In this document: positions 22,005 through 33,100 of the stretch, one piece after another | Layout: each line of letters begins with the position of its first letter | How positions within the stretch are numbered: the first letter of the stretch is position 1 | Assembly (NCBI GenBank): GCA_021234155.1 | Contig: JAJEKV010000054.1 | Coordinates: 2,327,574 to 2,391,573, forward strand | Length of the DNA stretch: 64,000 nt | Direction of reading: 5' to 3' | Source of the DNA: Isoetes taiwanensis | Taxonomy: Eukaryota; Streptophyta; Lycopodiopsida; Isoetales; Isoetaceae | Notes under the pieces: generated by a model | Seen by the model: the letters and a program-made list of their open reading frames with translations, nothing else | Told to the model about the DNA's origin: nothing | Databases searched by the model: none | Made by a program: the position numbers and the translations under genes

Positions 22005-22870
22005 TTGGATCACTTGGGTAAGCTTGCTGAGATGAAGAGAGATCTGAGAGGAGTTGCTATTATCAAAACAAAGTCTTTGTTGAGGAAAGAAGGTGCTATT
22101 GTTGGGGCGGACATAGCTTGCAAAGCTATATATGAAAATATAGAGGCCAAGCGAGAAGTCGGAGAAGACCTTGAGCGTCATTTTCGGAAGAAGTTGATGC
22201 TATTGCAAAACTAAAGAATGATGAAGAAGTTATCACGAGAGCTTTTGGGTCGACACTTACGAAAATAGATTCTAAAGGGAAGAACACATTAAGTAAAGAA
22301 ATTTCTTTCTTTGAAGTCAGAAATAGATACCTTTGAGGAATCAATGGCTAAGTGGCATGCAAAGGCTAAGCATATTTCAGCCATGCAGCAAGATAGTGAA
22401 AGCACCAAAGCTCGGATGGAGTTGGGTATGGGTGTGTATTCTTTGCCTTTGCTAACTACTGATGTATGTCAGGCATGTGGCCTTTGTTTTCCTCAAGAAT
22501 ATGACCTGTTTGTTAAAATAAACCAATGTGGACATAAGTACCATGTGTTTTGCTTTTCAAGTGTCTTTGAAAACTATGCCTTTGTGTGGTTCCCTGTTGT
22601 GGAGAGGAAGTCCCAAGCAACATTTTGCGAGGAGCGGGATTCAAAAAATTGATATTGTGATTGAAGAGGACTCTAACTATGAAGATGAAGAACAAACTGA
22701 AAATGCAAGCGATGATGAAGATAAAAGCGAAGGATGAAGTTGATAGCAGCACCACTTTGTACAATAAACGCAAGTCTTTGAATTTAAAAGCGAGAAAGAA
22801 TTTGCAAAAATTAAGAAAAAGGAAGACAAGGGCCGGCACCAAGAAAGACTTCGAAAACATTTGCAAGTAA
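22005..22870 (+). pseudogene. Accessory gene of the DNA transposon: helical N-terminus and RING-like zinc site
   Basis: Fragments in changing frames: a charged helical part (GKLAEMKRDLRGVAIIKTKS, GADIACKAIYENIEAKREVG), then a Cys/His cluster CQACGLCFPQEYDLFVKINQ followed by CGHKYHVFCF, spaced like a RING or other cross-brace zinc finger, then an acidic and Lys-rich tail (EDEEQTENASDDEDKSE). At least two frameshifts. I do not recognise the family. Orientation is convergent with the transposase remnant. Confidence 0.55.
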
Positions 22871-23055
22871 GTTTTTGTTCAATGTATCTTGTAATGTATT
22901 TGTTTTGTGCTAACTTCAATTCTATTTGAGCAGTTATAGATATTGACAAAATTTGAGTCTGTTAAATTTGCTCACATATCTCCCATAAAAGGTACACATT
23001 TAGTTTTAGTATTATAACTTCTCTTTAAGTTACATTAATTTTAAATTAATCTTGC

Positions 23056-23150
23056 GGAGACAAAGAAGACCCTGCCCGACCTTTGGACAACTGGAGATAA
23101 GAAGACCCTGCCCGACCTTTGGACAACTGCTGAGACAAAGAAGACCCTTG
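23056..23150. repeat. ~40 bp tandem repeat, 2.5 copies
   Basis: Units of GACAAAGAAGACCCTGCCCG plus ACCTTTGGACAACTG, the second unit with ATAAG in place of ACAAAG. Confidence 0.85.
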
Positions 23151-23689
23151 CAAGAACCAAGCTTGGAGCCGAAGAAAAATGGTAAAGTCTAATCGAAAAT
23201 TTGAATAGTAGTCCATGTTCAATTTAGTTGTACTAAATATTGATTTCTTGTTTAGGAAATGTGTCTAACATTCTTTGTGAAAATTTCTTCTTTGAAAGAT
23301 GCAAGGTTGGAGCCTATAGAAGATGAAGATCTTTGGAGATGTAAAGAACAATGATCTTTGAAGAGGATATAGGGCGATTTATCACGGGATGTAGGGCAGA
23401 TTTATCACCGGGATGTAGGGCGAGAATCTGAAGAAGAAATCCTTCCAGGTGGTACATTGGAGGAAAATTATCTTGCTTTTAAAAAGGCAAGACTTTCTGG
23501 AATTTAGCAGTCTCTCAGCATCTACCAAGCATCTTATCAGCATCTACCAGGAGGATATTATGAGGATGTTTTTTTTTTAAATATTATGTGGATCTTGTAT
23601 ACATGCAACACAATTTTGTTCCATAGTGTTGACATGTTTTTTGTATATTTATGTAATAGCAAGGTTTACACTAATATAAGGTTTGCATT

Positions 23690-24090
23690 CTGGAATATAA
23701 GTTTTACATAAGTTTTACATTAGGTTTTTACATAAGGTTTACATTAGGTTTTACATAAGTTTTACATTAGGTTTTACATAAGGTTTACATTAGGTTTTAC
23801 ATTAGGTTTTACATAAGGTTTACATTAGGTTTACATAAGTTTTACCTTAGGTTTTTTACATTAGGTTTACATATGAATAAGGTTTACATAAGGTTTACAT
23901 ATGAATAAGGTTTACACAAGGTTTACAAGGTTTATGTATAATAGGAATAGTAATGAATAAGGTTAATGAATAAGGTTTATGAATAAGGTTTATGAATAAG
24001 GTTTACATATGAAGAATAGCAATGAATAAGGTTTATGAATAAGGTTTACATATGAAGAATAGCAATGAATAAGGTTTATGAATGGGTGAA
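23690..24090. repeat. Degenerate ~12 bp tandem repeat (AGGTTTACATTA type)
   Basis: More than 20 units of AGGTTT(T)ACAT(T/A)A grading into AATAAGGTTTATG. A second AT-rich run (GTTTATGATT) follows at 24370-24540. Non-coding. Confidence 0.85.
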
Positions 24091-24619
24091 AGCATGCTAG
24101 GGTGTACCATCTAAAGTACTTTTTTTATATGAAACTACCTAGAAAAGTAACAACTAGAATCTTGGGAACTTGCATTTTTTGCAATAAATAATAAGTTTGA
24201 GTTAATCCATTTATATTAGTCTCTAATATGATATACTATAGATTGACATGTTTTGACCTTCAATTCAATATTTTTGATTGATTTTTGGTTGTGTAGGTAC
24301 TTTGAGGGTTCAAAAGTGGTACCGTAGCATCTTTTACCGAATATAAGGTGTACATGAATATAAGGTTTTTGATTGATAGCTATCTTTATGATTGTTTACA
24401 TATTATTGTTTATGGTTACATATTTGTTTATGATTGTTTATGTTTATGATTGAAAACCTTGATTGTTTATGATTGAAAACCTTATTGTTTATGGTTACAT
24501 ATTTGTTTATGATTGTTTATGGTTATGATTGACAACCAATTTGATTACATATGAACTATGACAACAAATTTACAATATGATTTACAATTTACAATATGTT
24601 TCACAATTTACAAATTGGT

Positions 24620-26700
24620 CTAAGGTTCAGTTTGAATCACAAAGCATCTTTGCCTTTTCTTTGCTTTTGCTTTTGATTTATTCTTTCCTTTCGGATCATT
24701 TCGGGAAGACTCTAAAACTTCTTGAGCATAAATGGATGTGCTTTGATGCAAGCTATCCATAATTTGATCTTCCACTATGTCAGGGAGCTGAAACAAGTTG
24801 TTCCTCAATCTGGTCATATCAAAATTAACAGCCAGAACCAAATGGCTGTATACACTGCACTATGGCTCATGTTCTAGCAATTCATACAAGTTACCATTAA
24901 TCGACTTGTAATATTTTCCAGTGACAACTACTTCATTCCTACCAAACTTTTGCCCCCAAGGATCCTTGTATGCTTTCTCTATAACATGCTTTGTTCTAGT
25001 GCATTTTAAAATATAAAAGTCTACTTTTTCTTTGTTGTTAGGCTCAGCATTGACAGCAAAGTTATCTCAACGACAATGATATCGATTTCCACTCATGATC
25101 TCCTTCAAAAAGCGGGGCCTTCAACAACTTCCTCAACATAGTCAGTACCCATAGGTTTTAATTCAGAGTATGACCACGTGCCTATTCTAGCAATGTAGGG
25201 ACACTTTGCATATTTCCCTAACCAGCAGTTATGGCAGAAACAAGTGAAGTTCATATGTGCAACTTGAGTCGGGTCAGTTCTTTGAGTAGGCCTGATGGAA
25301 TGAAATTTGCTAGAGCCGGATAGAGTTGCACAATCATACCTCTCATACGTCAACATCTCCTATGCCAACTTCCCAAAAAATCTGTCAAACACAAGCATTC
25401 ACAAGCTCAACAAATTGGAATGTATAAAAATCCGGCAGTTCAACGGCACACACATGTCTGTCCTTGCCTTCCATTGTGATGTTGTCCTTTGAAATGTTTT
25501 TGCAAAAACCACTACATCATGTGCATTTCTAAGTGGCCTTGAATTTCGTTTTAACATCTCATGAGTTAGGGCTCTCTTAATGGCAGCTCCGGCACCATCA
25601 TGTTCACTGTTTCTCTATCCAGTTAGTCTTTGGAAATGAACATTAACTCTAGGTGCTTGAAAATGAAAGTTACCTTTCCCATGATAAAAGCAAAATAATT
25701 CCAAGTTATTGGGATGCCACTAGTTTGATAATTTCTTCCTAGAAAGTAAAATGTTCTACTTCCTTTCCTTTGGCTAGAACATCCATCGAGACCAAACAAT
25801 GTGTCTGCTGCGTACTTGATTTGTTTCTTTGGACAAAAATCTTTGCATATTTGTTCAAACAATGTTGCATAAACAAAGTGTCATGTTCCCTGTCATCTGA
25901 AATGTAGAAGTGAGTTTCTTTGATGATTCTTCTCTCATCTTCATCCAATTTAGGGTCATCACTTTTGGTGGCATGTCTATATGATATATGCACTAAAATT
26001 GTGCTTTGATCATTCCTCAATGCGGACTCGAATTTCTTGCTGAATTTTGAAGCTGTAATTTTCAACAAAATCAATCTTTGAAACTATTGCATCCTTTGGA
26101 AATGTTTCCAAACACTCCTTGAATTGCACGGCACGCCATCTAGCCTCATAGTTGTGTGGAATGAATTCTTTCGACCTTTGTTCTAGCGATGCGGAAAATA
26201 TCGGTGACACTTGTGGTCTTGTAAAACCCGGTTTAGTATTTGGTTTTTTTCCCGACTTATAACCACCTTTGCCATCGGGTTCTTCTCTGATTCATATATC
26301 TACAACAAATCTGAGAAATAAAGAATAAAGCTACACCATAATGAAGCATAAAAAGCAGCAACAATCTTAGTACCTTGTCATATGTCTTCCTCTCCACGCA
26401 CACCATTTTTGAAATTCACTTCTTTTTGGACATGTTGGCTGACTTGCTGGGTCCACAACTATTGCACTTGAGAGTTAGGCGGTCATGTGCATACCATTCT
26501 TCACTTTCATCTCTTGGACAAATAAGAGACCTCCAAAGCTCACTTGTTGAAGCATAGGTGCTCTTCCTTGCCATGCATGTTGGTCCGGGACCACAAACTT
26601 CCTGCGTGCATTTACAATTTGGACCATGAATTTTTTCATCATGTCTTACTTTGTTCATTGCAAGTCGAATAAAATCTGCTCTCATATGATACACACACTT
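24620..26700 (-). pseudogene. Transposase-like gene of the 7.36 kb DNA transposon, degraded
   Basis: Minus-strand fragments in order: a Cys/His/Trp domain (CKCTQEVCGPGPTCMARKST, ELWRSLICPRD, HDRLTLKCNSCG); IDFVENYSFKIQQEIRV; TILVHISYRHA; HFYISDDREHDTLFMQHCLN; the block LFGLDGCSSQRKGSRTFYFL with W and F downstream (PITWNYFAFIMGK); and EHDGAGAAIKRALTHEML near 25612-25555. The order FxENY, QV-type strand, ISDD-HD, DGC-Q-K, W-F-GK and DGAGA-KR matches a transposase architecture I recall from eukaryotic DNA transposons, the Asp residues being candidate catalytic ones. Many stops and frameshifts; no function expected. Confidence 0.6.
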
Positions 26701-28520
26701 GACGCGTCTCTCTGTCCTTTACTTTCACGACATAAAGGGGTTTCAAGGCATGAAATCTTGAGAAAGAAACCTCAAACTTAGGATACTCCCTTAAAACTTA
26801 TTTGGTAAAATGAAAACACGCAAAAGCAGGACACAAAATTCTGAGCAATTAGAGCAATTTACAGAGAATTACAGCAATTCTGACAATTCTGACAATATCC
26901 GGCATGTGCAATCAAACTAACACGAGTATCCTCCATGAAGTGTAATGGATGCATGATCTTGAATCCTTGACCACTCTAATCCTTATAACATGTTTCTTGC
27001 ATGGAGACACTCGTGTGTTATCTCTCCAAAAGTCAACTATTAGCTTCCTCTCATCATAAAGAGTCTGTCAAATCTAGTATTCTTCTTGAACATGGACCAT
27101 GGTCCACTACCATGCTCTGCTGACCAATCTTCTATTTCTTGCAAGCCCGACACAATCTTCCTATTGATTCATTTGCTTGGCAAAAGCGGACTTGTTAGTT
27201 TCACCATTGGTTGTAAAAAAGTCATTGCGGCACTTCTTGCTCTCCACACATCGTATTTTTGAATACTTATGAGCTGCAAAAGACTCCCTCAAATTGTTAA
27301 TGATTGTTTTCATTGTGTTTAATTCTTTCTTTGTTTGAGAGATCTAGTTCGGTATCCACTTTCTAGCACCCCTAAATTTCCACTCTTTCTTGGATGTAGC
27401 ATTCTCACACAATTCGTTCACAAGCTTGCCTAATTCTTTTGACAACTTTCTTTTCTTCCAAGCTGCTGAATGAACCTTTCTTACCCTTGGTAGCATCATT
27501 TGCAAGCTGCACCTAAATTACCCGATTCGACATCCACTTCTCTTTTTTTACGTCTTTGAATCCTCGATTTCGGCTGTCTTTTTTTTTTGAAAGCGGTTTC
27601 ATAATTCTCTTGGTTTGCAAACCTTTGCAATTCTAACTCTGGTCGAGCGAAATTTATCAATGCAAATACCTCTATTATAGCAAGTACGTATTATGACGGT
27701 CGGATCCAACCTCTGACATTGCCAACATCCATAACTTCATCATCCTCATTTGATATTCCACCATATTCTCACGTAATTTTAGCATGTCGGTTTACTTTTT
27801 ATAAACCAAGTAACAAATTTAAATTGCATACTCGACATGTTGAAATCATGTTCAAAGTCCATAAACTCAGCACCATTGAATGAATTACATTCCCTTTGAA
27901 AGCGGTACATTACATCGGTCGGCAATTTAGAACAAAAAATTCAGCAATTTAATAGGAGGCATTTAACAAGGAATACACGGTCTTTCATCTTCATGATGAA
28001 ATTCTTGATCTGAATTTTCGGCTTCAAATGTAGTTTCTTCATTCCTTGTGAAATCCCTTTGTTTCAATGTGAGTACCGGCCGATTTGTGTAGGTGATTCT
28101 TCAAGGTAATTTTACGCAAATTGTGAGCGACCTCAATCGCTTGGAATTGTTGCGAACTCTTGCATGCCCTTGACAATCCCGGGCATCAAATTGCGCACAA
28201 TGCACGGACCACGAAGCAAAGGAATTCATCTCTCAACTCAAGAACCATAGGCGTGTGCTTCAAGCATTTGAAAGCTTGACATAATTACGAAGGTCGACAT
28301 TTGATTTGGGCGGGGAAATTCCAATTCGAATTGGAGATTGCAAACTAAAATTTCGGGATCGATGACTTGGCCAAAAATAGCAGGAATGATGGATCTTGAC
28401 TCCCGCTCAAGGCTGGCTATGGCGGGTGAAGTGCTTGACGAAACGTGAAGGGCGCTCGAAAAAATTTTATGACGGGTATCAGCACCTTACCAGCACCAAT
28501 GTCGCGACATGATTTTTTGA
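26701..28520. other. Interior right part of the DNA transposon, no gene resolved
   Basis: AT-rich; short minus-strand ORF scraps only. It probably held the 5' part of the transposase gene, given the direction of 24620-26700, but I find no motif that proves it. Confidence 0.4.
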
Positions 28521-28543
28521 GTAGGTCAATAAAAAAAGCACCC

Positions 28544-29230
28544 AGTTATTCAATTTCTTTTTGATTCTTTGGAGGATTGGATCCCAAAGACCTTTCAGGC
28601 TAGGACTGAGAGAGAGAGAGGCATACCTAGTAATTTGGATGCTTGATTGGGATTGAGCACTGGAATGTCACAAATAGAAGTCTGAGAAACATCCCCAATG
28701 ATCCTACTTTTTTCAAGATTAAGATGGACACCCGAGGCAGCAGAGAATTCTGTAATAAGATCAAGAAAGATACTGACATTGCTGGGCTTGGAATCCAAAA
28801 AAGCAAATGTGTCATCTGCATATTGAGAAATTGTGAGAGAATCCAAATTATTTGGGAGTTTGAGACCAGTTAATAATCCAGAATTTTGCAAGTGGAGAAC
28901 ACATCTCGTGAGCAACAATGAGAAAAAGATATGGAGCTAAAGGGCAACCTTGCCTAACTCCTTTTGCTAAAGGGAAGAAATTAGGTGGAGATCCATTGAC
29001 CAAGACAGGTGAGTTGGACATAGAATTTAAACCATGAATGAGAGATATGAGTTTAGACTGAAATTCCATTTTTTTAAGGCAATATCAATAAAGTCCCAGC
29101 TCACAGTGTCAAAGGCTCTCTTAAAATCTAATTTTAGCAGAATGCAAGATTGATTTGAAATTCTGTTCCAATGTAAGCCTTCCATTGCACTGATGTAATT
29201 GTCCAAGATGAACCTGTTAGGCAAAAAAGC
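28544..29230 (-). pseudogene. LINE reverse transcriptase (N-terminal half of the split LINE)
   Basis: Motifs on the minus strand: KSAFLPNRFILDNYISAMEG, CILLKLDFKRAFDTVSWDFI, FPLAKGVRQGCPLAPYLFLI, catalytic ISQYADDTFAFLDS (YADD), SGVHLNLEKSRI and LLGMPLS, then LKGLWDPILQRIKKKLNN up to the transposon junction. The endonuclease domain is absent, so the copy is 5'-truncated near 29230. Upstream codons to 29395 include a Cys/His stretch not typical of this position. Confidence 0.88.
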
Positions 29231-29579
29231 AGATTTTTCACCTTTTATATCAGTATGTCCACTCAGAATGCCTATAAAGGTAACATGTTCTGGCTTATAC
29301 CAGCATATTTCATATGCCTTAATAATATGAGAGCACTGACATCTAAAGATCATGTGTTCTTTTGATTCCACCTCACCCACGTCACACGAATTCATTTTAT
29401 TCTAGCTTCGTCCATTTTGTTCTAGCTTCATCCATCGTCCAACTTCTATCATAAGCTTGTGCGAGCTCATTCTGAACTTGGCAATAACACGAATAAGGTA
29501 TTTAAGCATCTCAACCGATAGATATGATTGAGGACCGAATCACCTGGGGATTGAAATCCCAAAAGTCATTTATTTGTCA

Positions 29580-30640
29580 ATCTATGAGGAGCTTACTGCC
29601 AAATCTCCCATGAAGAGTTGACTCACACCTACTACCAATTTGAAAGTATCATACATGAGGAGCTGACTCATACCTATGACAATTTCAAAGTATCACCTAT
29701 GTATACACACTACCAACACCTATCATTTCCAAAGCATCATCCATTGGGAGCTTACTCACACCCACTGCCAATTCCAAGGCCGCACCCATTCAGGGAAAAA
29801 ATTACTAAAGTCATATTTTAGATTAGCTAGAACAACTTTGGCTAATTTAACCCAAAATACATAGGAAAACTTTCAAATGTTTGGCTAAAGTTGAATAATT
29901 TTCCTTTACTAGTTTTGAATGTTTGGCTATTTTTTGTTTAAATCTTTATATGAACTTTAGCCAAACATTTATGCTATGCCAAACTTTTTATTGTACGAAC
30001 ATATCAATAATAGAAATCTACTAGTTGGAGAACAAAAAACTGTCCATCTAATATAGTATTAGCAACCTTTATTCCATAATCTCATGAATAATCTCATATT
30101 TTACATTAGCTATTAAAAAGTATGGCTAATCTATCCCTAAATGCATAGGAAAACTTTCGAACATTTGGCTAAAGTGGAAGAATTTTTCCTCTCCTTCTTT
30201 CTTATGTTTGGCTAAACCTTGGTGTAAGGGAGGTCAACTTTGAAAATATTTGGCGATTTTTTCCTTTTTTCCAAAAATTTCCTCCTTTATAGTTTAGCCG
30301 TACTTTTTCCAAAAATGTCCAAAAAATCGCCATTTGGCTAATATTAGCCACTATTTTTTTCCCTGCACCCATTAGAAATTGACTCACACCTATTGATAAT
30401 TCCAAAGCATTATACATGAGGAGCTGACTCATACCTACTACAATTTCAAAGCTACACGTACATCCACTTGACAATTAGGAGAAGTTTATTGCCACCCACT
30501 ACCAATTCTAAAGAATCGCCTATTGAGGAGTCACACCTACTACCCATGAGTTTACTCCCATCTATTATCATTTGCAAATTATTGCATATTTTAAAAACTT
30601 TCTATTCTTAGAATGGGCTTGCACACCTACGGCCAATTTC
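29580..30640. repeat. Degenerate ~45 bp minisatellite split by a MITE
   Basis: Units of GAGGAGCTGACTCATACCTA followed by an AATTTCAAAG block, with many variants, at 29580-29790 and 30366-30640. The segment 29396-29579 to its left has no recognisable content. Confidence 0.7.
29791..30365. mobile_element. hAT-type MITE 1 (575 bp)
   Basis: Termini CAGGGAAAAAA and TTTTTTTCCCTG are inverted repeats. The 8 bp target duplication CACCCATT lies at 29783-29790 and 30366-30373. No coding capacity; internal repeats of ATAGGAAAACTTTC and TTTGGCTAA. The 8 bp duplication and CAGGG ends indicate the hAT superfamily. Confidence 0.9.
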
Positions 30641-30644
30641 AAAG

Positions 30645-30779
30645 TGTGGCGTTCTAGCATAATATACAGTATGAATACATATATTATACTGCCACGTCAC
30701 TCGTACATGTCGCCTTAACGACATGTACTTGGAAACCATAAAGAGTTGAACCCTAGGGGGCAACACCTTATGTTGCACA
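30645..30779 (+). repeat. E3 5' LTR, first 135 bp
   Basis: Starts TGTGGCG, contains the terminal palindrome (TAATATACAGTAT with ATACATATATTA) and CCCTAGGGGGCAAC, and ends in GCACA, which is duplicated on the far side of E2 (44116-44120). Confidence 0.85.
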
Positions 30780-32441
30780 TGTGACGTTCCAGGACAGTAT
30801 ACGGTCCCAGGACGTATACTGTACTGCCTCGTCATGCGTACACGCCACTCCGACTGACGTGTACGCTAACGTGTAGCCAGGTGGGTAGCCCTAGGGGGCA
30901 ACGTGCTAGGAATATGTGCAACTATTAATGTGCACATTTTCCAATGTACACATTAATGTGGGCACACATTTCCATGTGGACACTTGATGCCAAGTGGGCC
31001 ACACCCATAGGTGCAATTAATGTGCACATTTTCCAATGTACACATTAATGTGGGCACACATTTCCATGTGGGCACATTTTGCCACCTAGCCATTAAAGAC
31101 AAGTGGGCCCATTACCAATTATCCCACATGCCTAAAGGGGATAATTGGAAACCCTAGCCAACCCCTTGTCTATTAAGGGGGGAAACCCTAACTTGCCCAA
31201 TTTTTCGTTTCTAGGGTTTTGGAACTCTGTTTTGGCAGCCTCAACAGACCAAAACCGCCTCCCGAACTTTGCTGAGAGAATTGCAGATTAGTTTCCCTTG
31301 ATTCGGCGTTTTGCCGGGGATGGTCGAGCTCGGTGAGGAGGAGCCACTCAAGGATCAGGTATTTGGCCAATTAGATAGTCTAAACCCTAATTCAGTCCAT
31401 AGAATCGTAGGTTTAGCCTATTAAATTGCCCATAGCGACCTTCTAGATCTCTAGATACCAGCCTCTAACTAAAGAACCTAACTCTATGATGTAGATTAGA
31501 TATAGTTCTTTAGTTCTTACATGATGATATATGGATAATGTATCTCTATGAACTCCTTGTATCGGGAAGGGGGTAGAGACCTAAAAGCTTGGTAGTAGAT
31601 GCTCCTAGAGTAGCCTCTCTAGCACACTATAGATTCGACACATGTGTACAAGAACCACACTCGGTTGTGGGTGAAGGGGCAGGCTGGCTAAGAAGGAGGT
31701 TCATGTCGACTCTTGAGCGATCCCTCGGTGTGTAAGGCCTACCAGGGATCATTGTGACTGGGTCTAATGGCTCACCACTGAGTGCGGGTGAGGCATGGAC
31801 TCGACACCCGTGAAGTGGTGTACACTTTCCAGTGGGTTCAGTCGAATACGGGCAGTGGCCCTCTAGTCACCTTGAGTCGGCATGTAGATCTCGGAGGGAG
31901 TGATCCCTTCCTGCCCCATCGGGCCGAGAGGATGAAACCCAGGGAATAGCCCTTTTGGCTATGCCTCCCGTGGCTTCTGATCAGGTCCCAGAGCACTTTT
32001 CAGCCTACTCACGCAAAGTGTGCCTGAGGAGGGGCGGATGGAGTGGACAACCCTATGCCATGTTCATATGCCAGCCAAATCCATTGCCATGAATTCTGTC
32101 CGCAAGGAACTCTGGAGACCCAAGCCGTCAGTCATTCCCTTGAGTCTGAGCCCTGGGTAGAACTCCCCATATGTATTGTGCTCACCTTGTTATGCAGATG
32201 TGATGGACCACCCTTGAGGTGGATATGTGCTTATGTTATAACGACATGTATGTTTACGCTTCGCGACTAGGTAGGCCACGAGGGAGGCGGGGTAAAATGA
32301 CCCCTTCACTCTTCCCACTGGAACCAGTCACGGTTGCAGTGTTATGTGGAGGGCCCTGTATCGGCATGGAGCTGGTATGGGGGATGAACTCCTGTTTGTA
32401 TCACGGTGAGTGCACCGTATCACGAGTAGGGGGGCGTCCGC
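30780..32441 (+). repeat. E2 5' LTR (~1.66 kb)
   Basis: Starts TGTGACGTTCC. The 3' end is altered (GGCGTCCGC where the 3' LTR has GACGTCACA). Contains a ~110 bp internal duplication (AATGTGCACATTTTCCAATG type) at 30925-31080 that is also in the 3' LTR and in E4. Confidence 0.88.
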
Positions 32442-32443
32442 GG

Positions 32444-32454
32444 TGGTATCGAGC
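32444..32454 (+). other. E2 primer binding site, one base missing
   Basis: TGGTATCGAGC instead of TGGTATCAGAGC: the CAG has become CG, in line with the CAG/CTG distortion seen elsewhere in E2. Confidence 0.75.
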
Positions 32455-32646
32455 AATGTTCTTGGAGACCAAGAGCAAAAGCACTGGCCATGTTCCCAGT
32501 AGTACTAACTTGATAGGATCCTTAAACCTCGAAAAATGGGAAAATTTTTTCTCATTCTTTTAGTTTTGCTAAGCTAGTAACAGTTAAAATGAATGAAAAC
32601 ATAAAAAGATTAAGAATTGGTGAGCCAACATCCGAAAGGTAGGGTG

Positions 32647-32916
32647 GTCTCTGCGTCGCGCCGGAGACGAGAAAATGAGATTTTCATTTTTAATTTTGGT
32701 ATAGCGTCAATGAGACATTCAACTTAAACACACCAAAAAGTTGTAAATTACAGTAAAATAGCTTGATAATTCTAAATTAGAGCTAAGAATCAGTAGAATT
32801 AGCATGTTACATGTTTAAAAAGTACAAAATTTAGTAGTGGGTCCCACCATGTCTCACACGTCGTGCGCGGATGAGGGAAATGACTTTTTCATTTTGGGGG
32901 GCATAACGTAATGAAC
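32647..32916 (+). promoter_or_regulatory. Hairpin pair upstream of E2 ORF1
   Basis: Two imperfect palindromes at 32647-32716 and 32851-32916, 204 bp apart, each opening GTCTC and centred on AAAATGA(G/C)-TTTTCATTTT. They are diverged relatives of the perfect pair upstream of ORF2 (34489-34754). Confidence 0.6.
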
Positions 32917-32990
32917 TTGCTTAAATAGGTGTTTTAGATGTTTTAAGCACCCCAAAAGGTAGTTTAAAAAGTTGACCTAAAATTGACACC

Positions 32991-32998
32991 TATAAATA
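32991..32998 (+). promoter_or_regulatory. TATA-like box upstream of E2 ORF1
   Basis: TATAAATA in the context CACCTATAAATAGACC, ~100 bp before the first ATG (33098 or 33101), followed by pyrimidine-rich CCTCCCATTTTCGCTCTTCC. The position parallels the TATA-like box of E1. Suggests an internal promoter; not tested. Confidence 0.45.
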
Positions 32999-33100
32999 GA
33001 CCTAGACCCCTCCCATTTTCGCTCTTCCTTAGAAGTTTGCTGCGCGTGTTCATAGAGGCGATCTTCCGGGCGCTTAGCTCCGTCGGCGAACCATCAAATG

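Larger units (their letters stand above)
21189..28543. mobile_element. 7.36 kb DNA transposon with perfect 23 bp TIRs and a 4 bp TSD
   Basis: Left end 21189-21211 (GGGTGCTTTTTTTATTGACC then TAC) is the exact reverse complement of the right end 28521-28543. Target duplication AGTT at 21185-21188 and 28544-28547. Removing the element restores an uninterrupted LINE reading frame. Inside are a plus-strand zinc-finger-like gene remnant (22005-22870) and a minus-strand transposase remnant (24620-26700). A 4 bp duplication is rare; Sola-type and Ginger-type elements are known for it, but I cannot assign the superfamily. Confidence 0.92.

Noticed and set aside
29027-29395. N-terminal Cys/His segment before the LINE RT as a nucleic-acid-binding domain
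   Set aside because: The codons upstream of the RT block do not match the endonuclease or gag-like knuckles; probably unrelated sequence at the 5' truncation.
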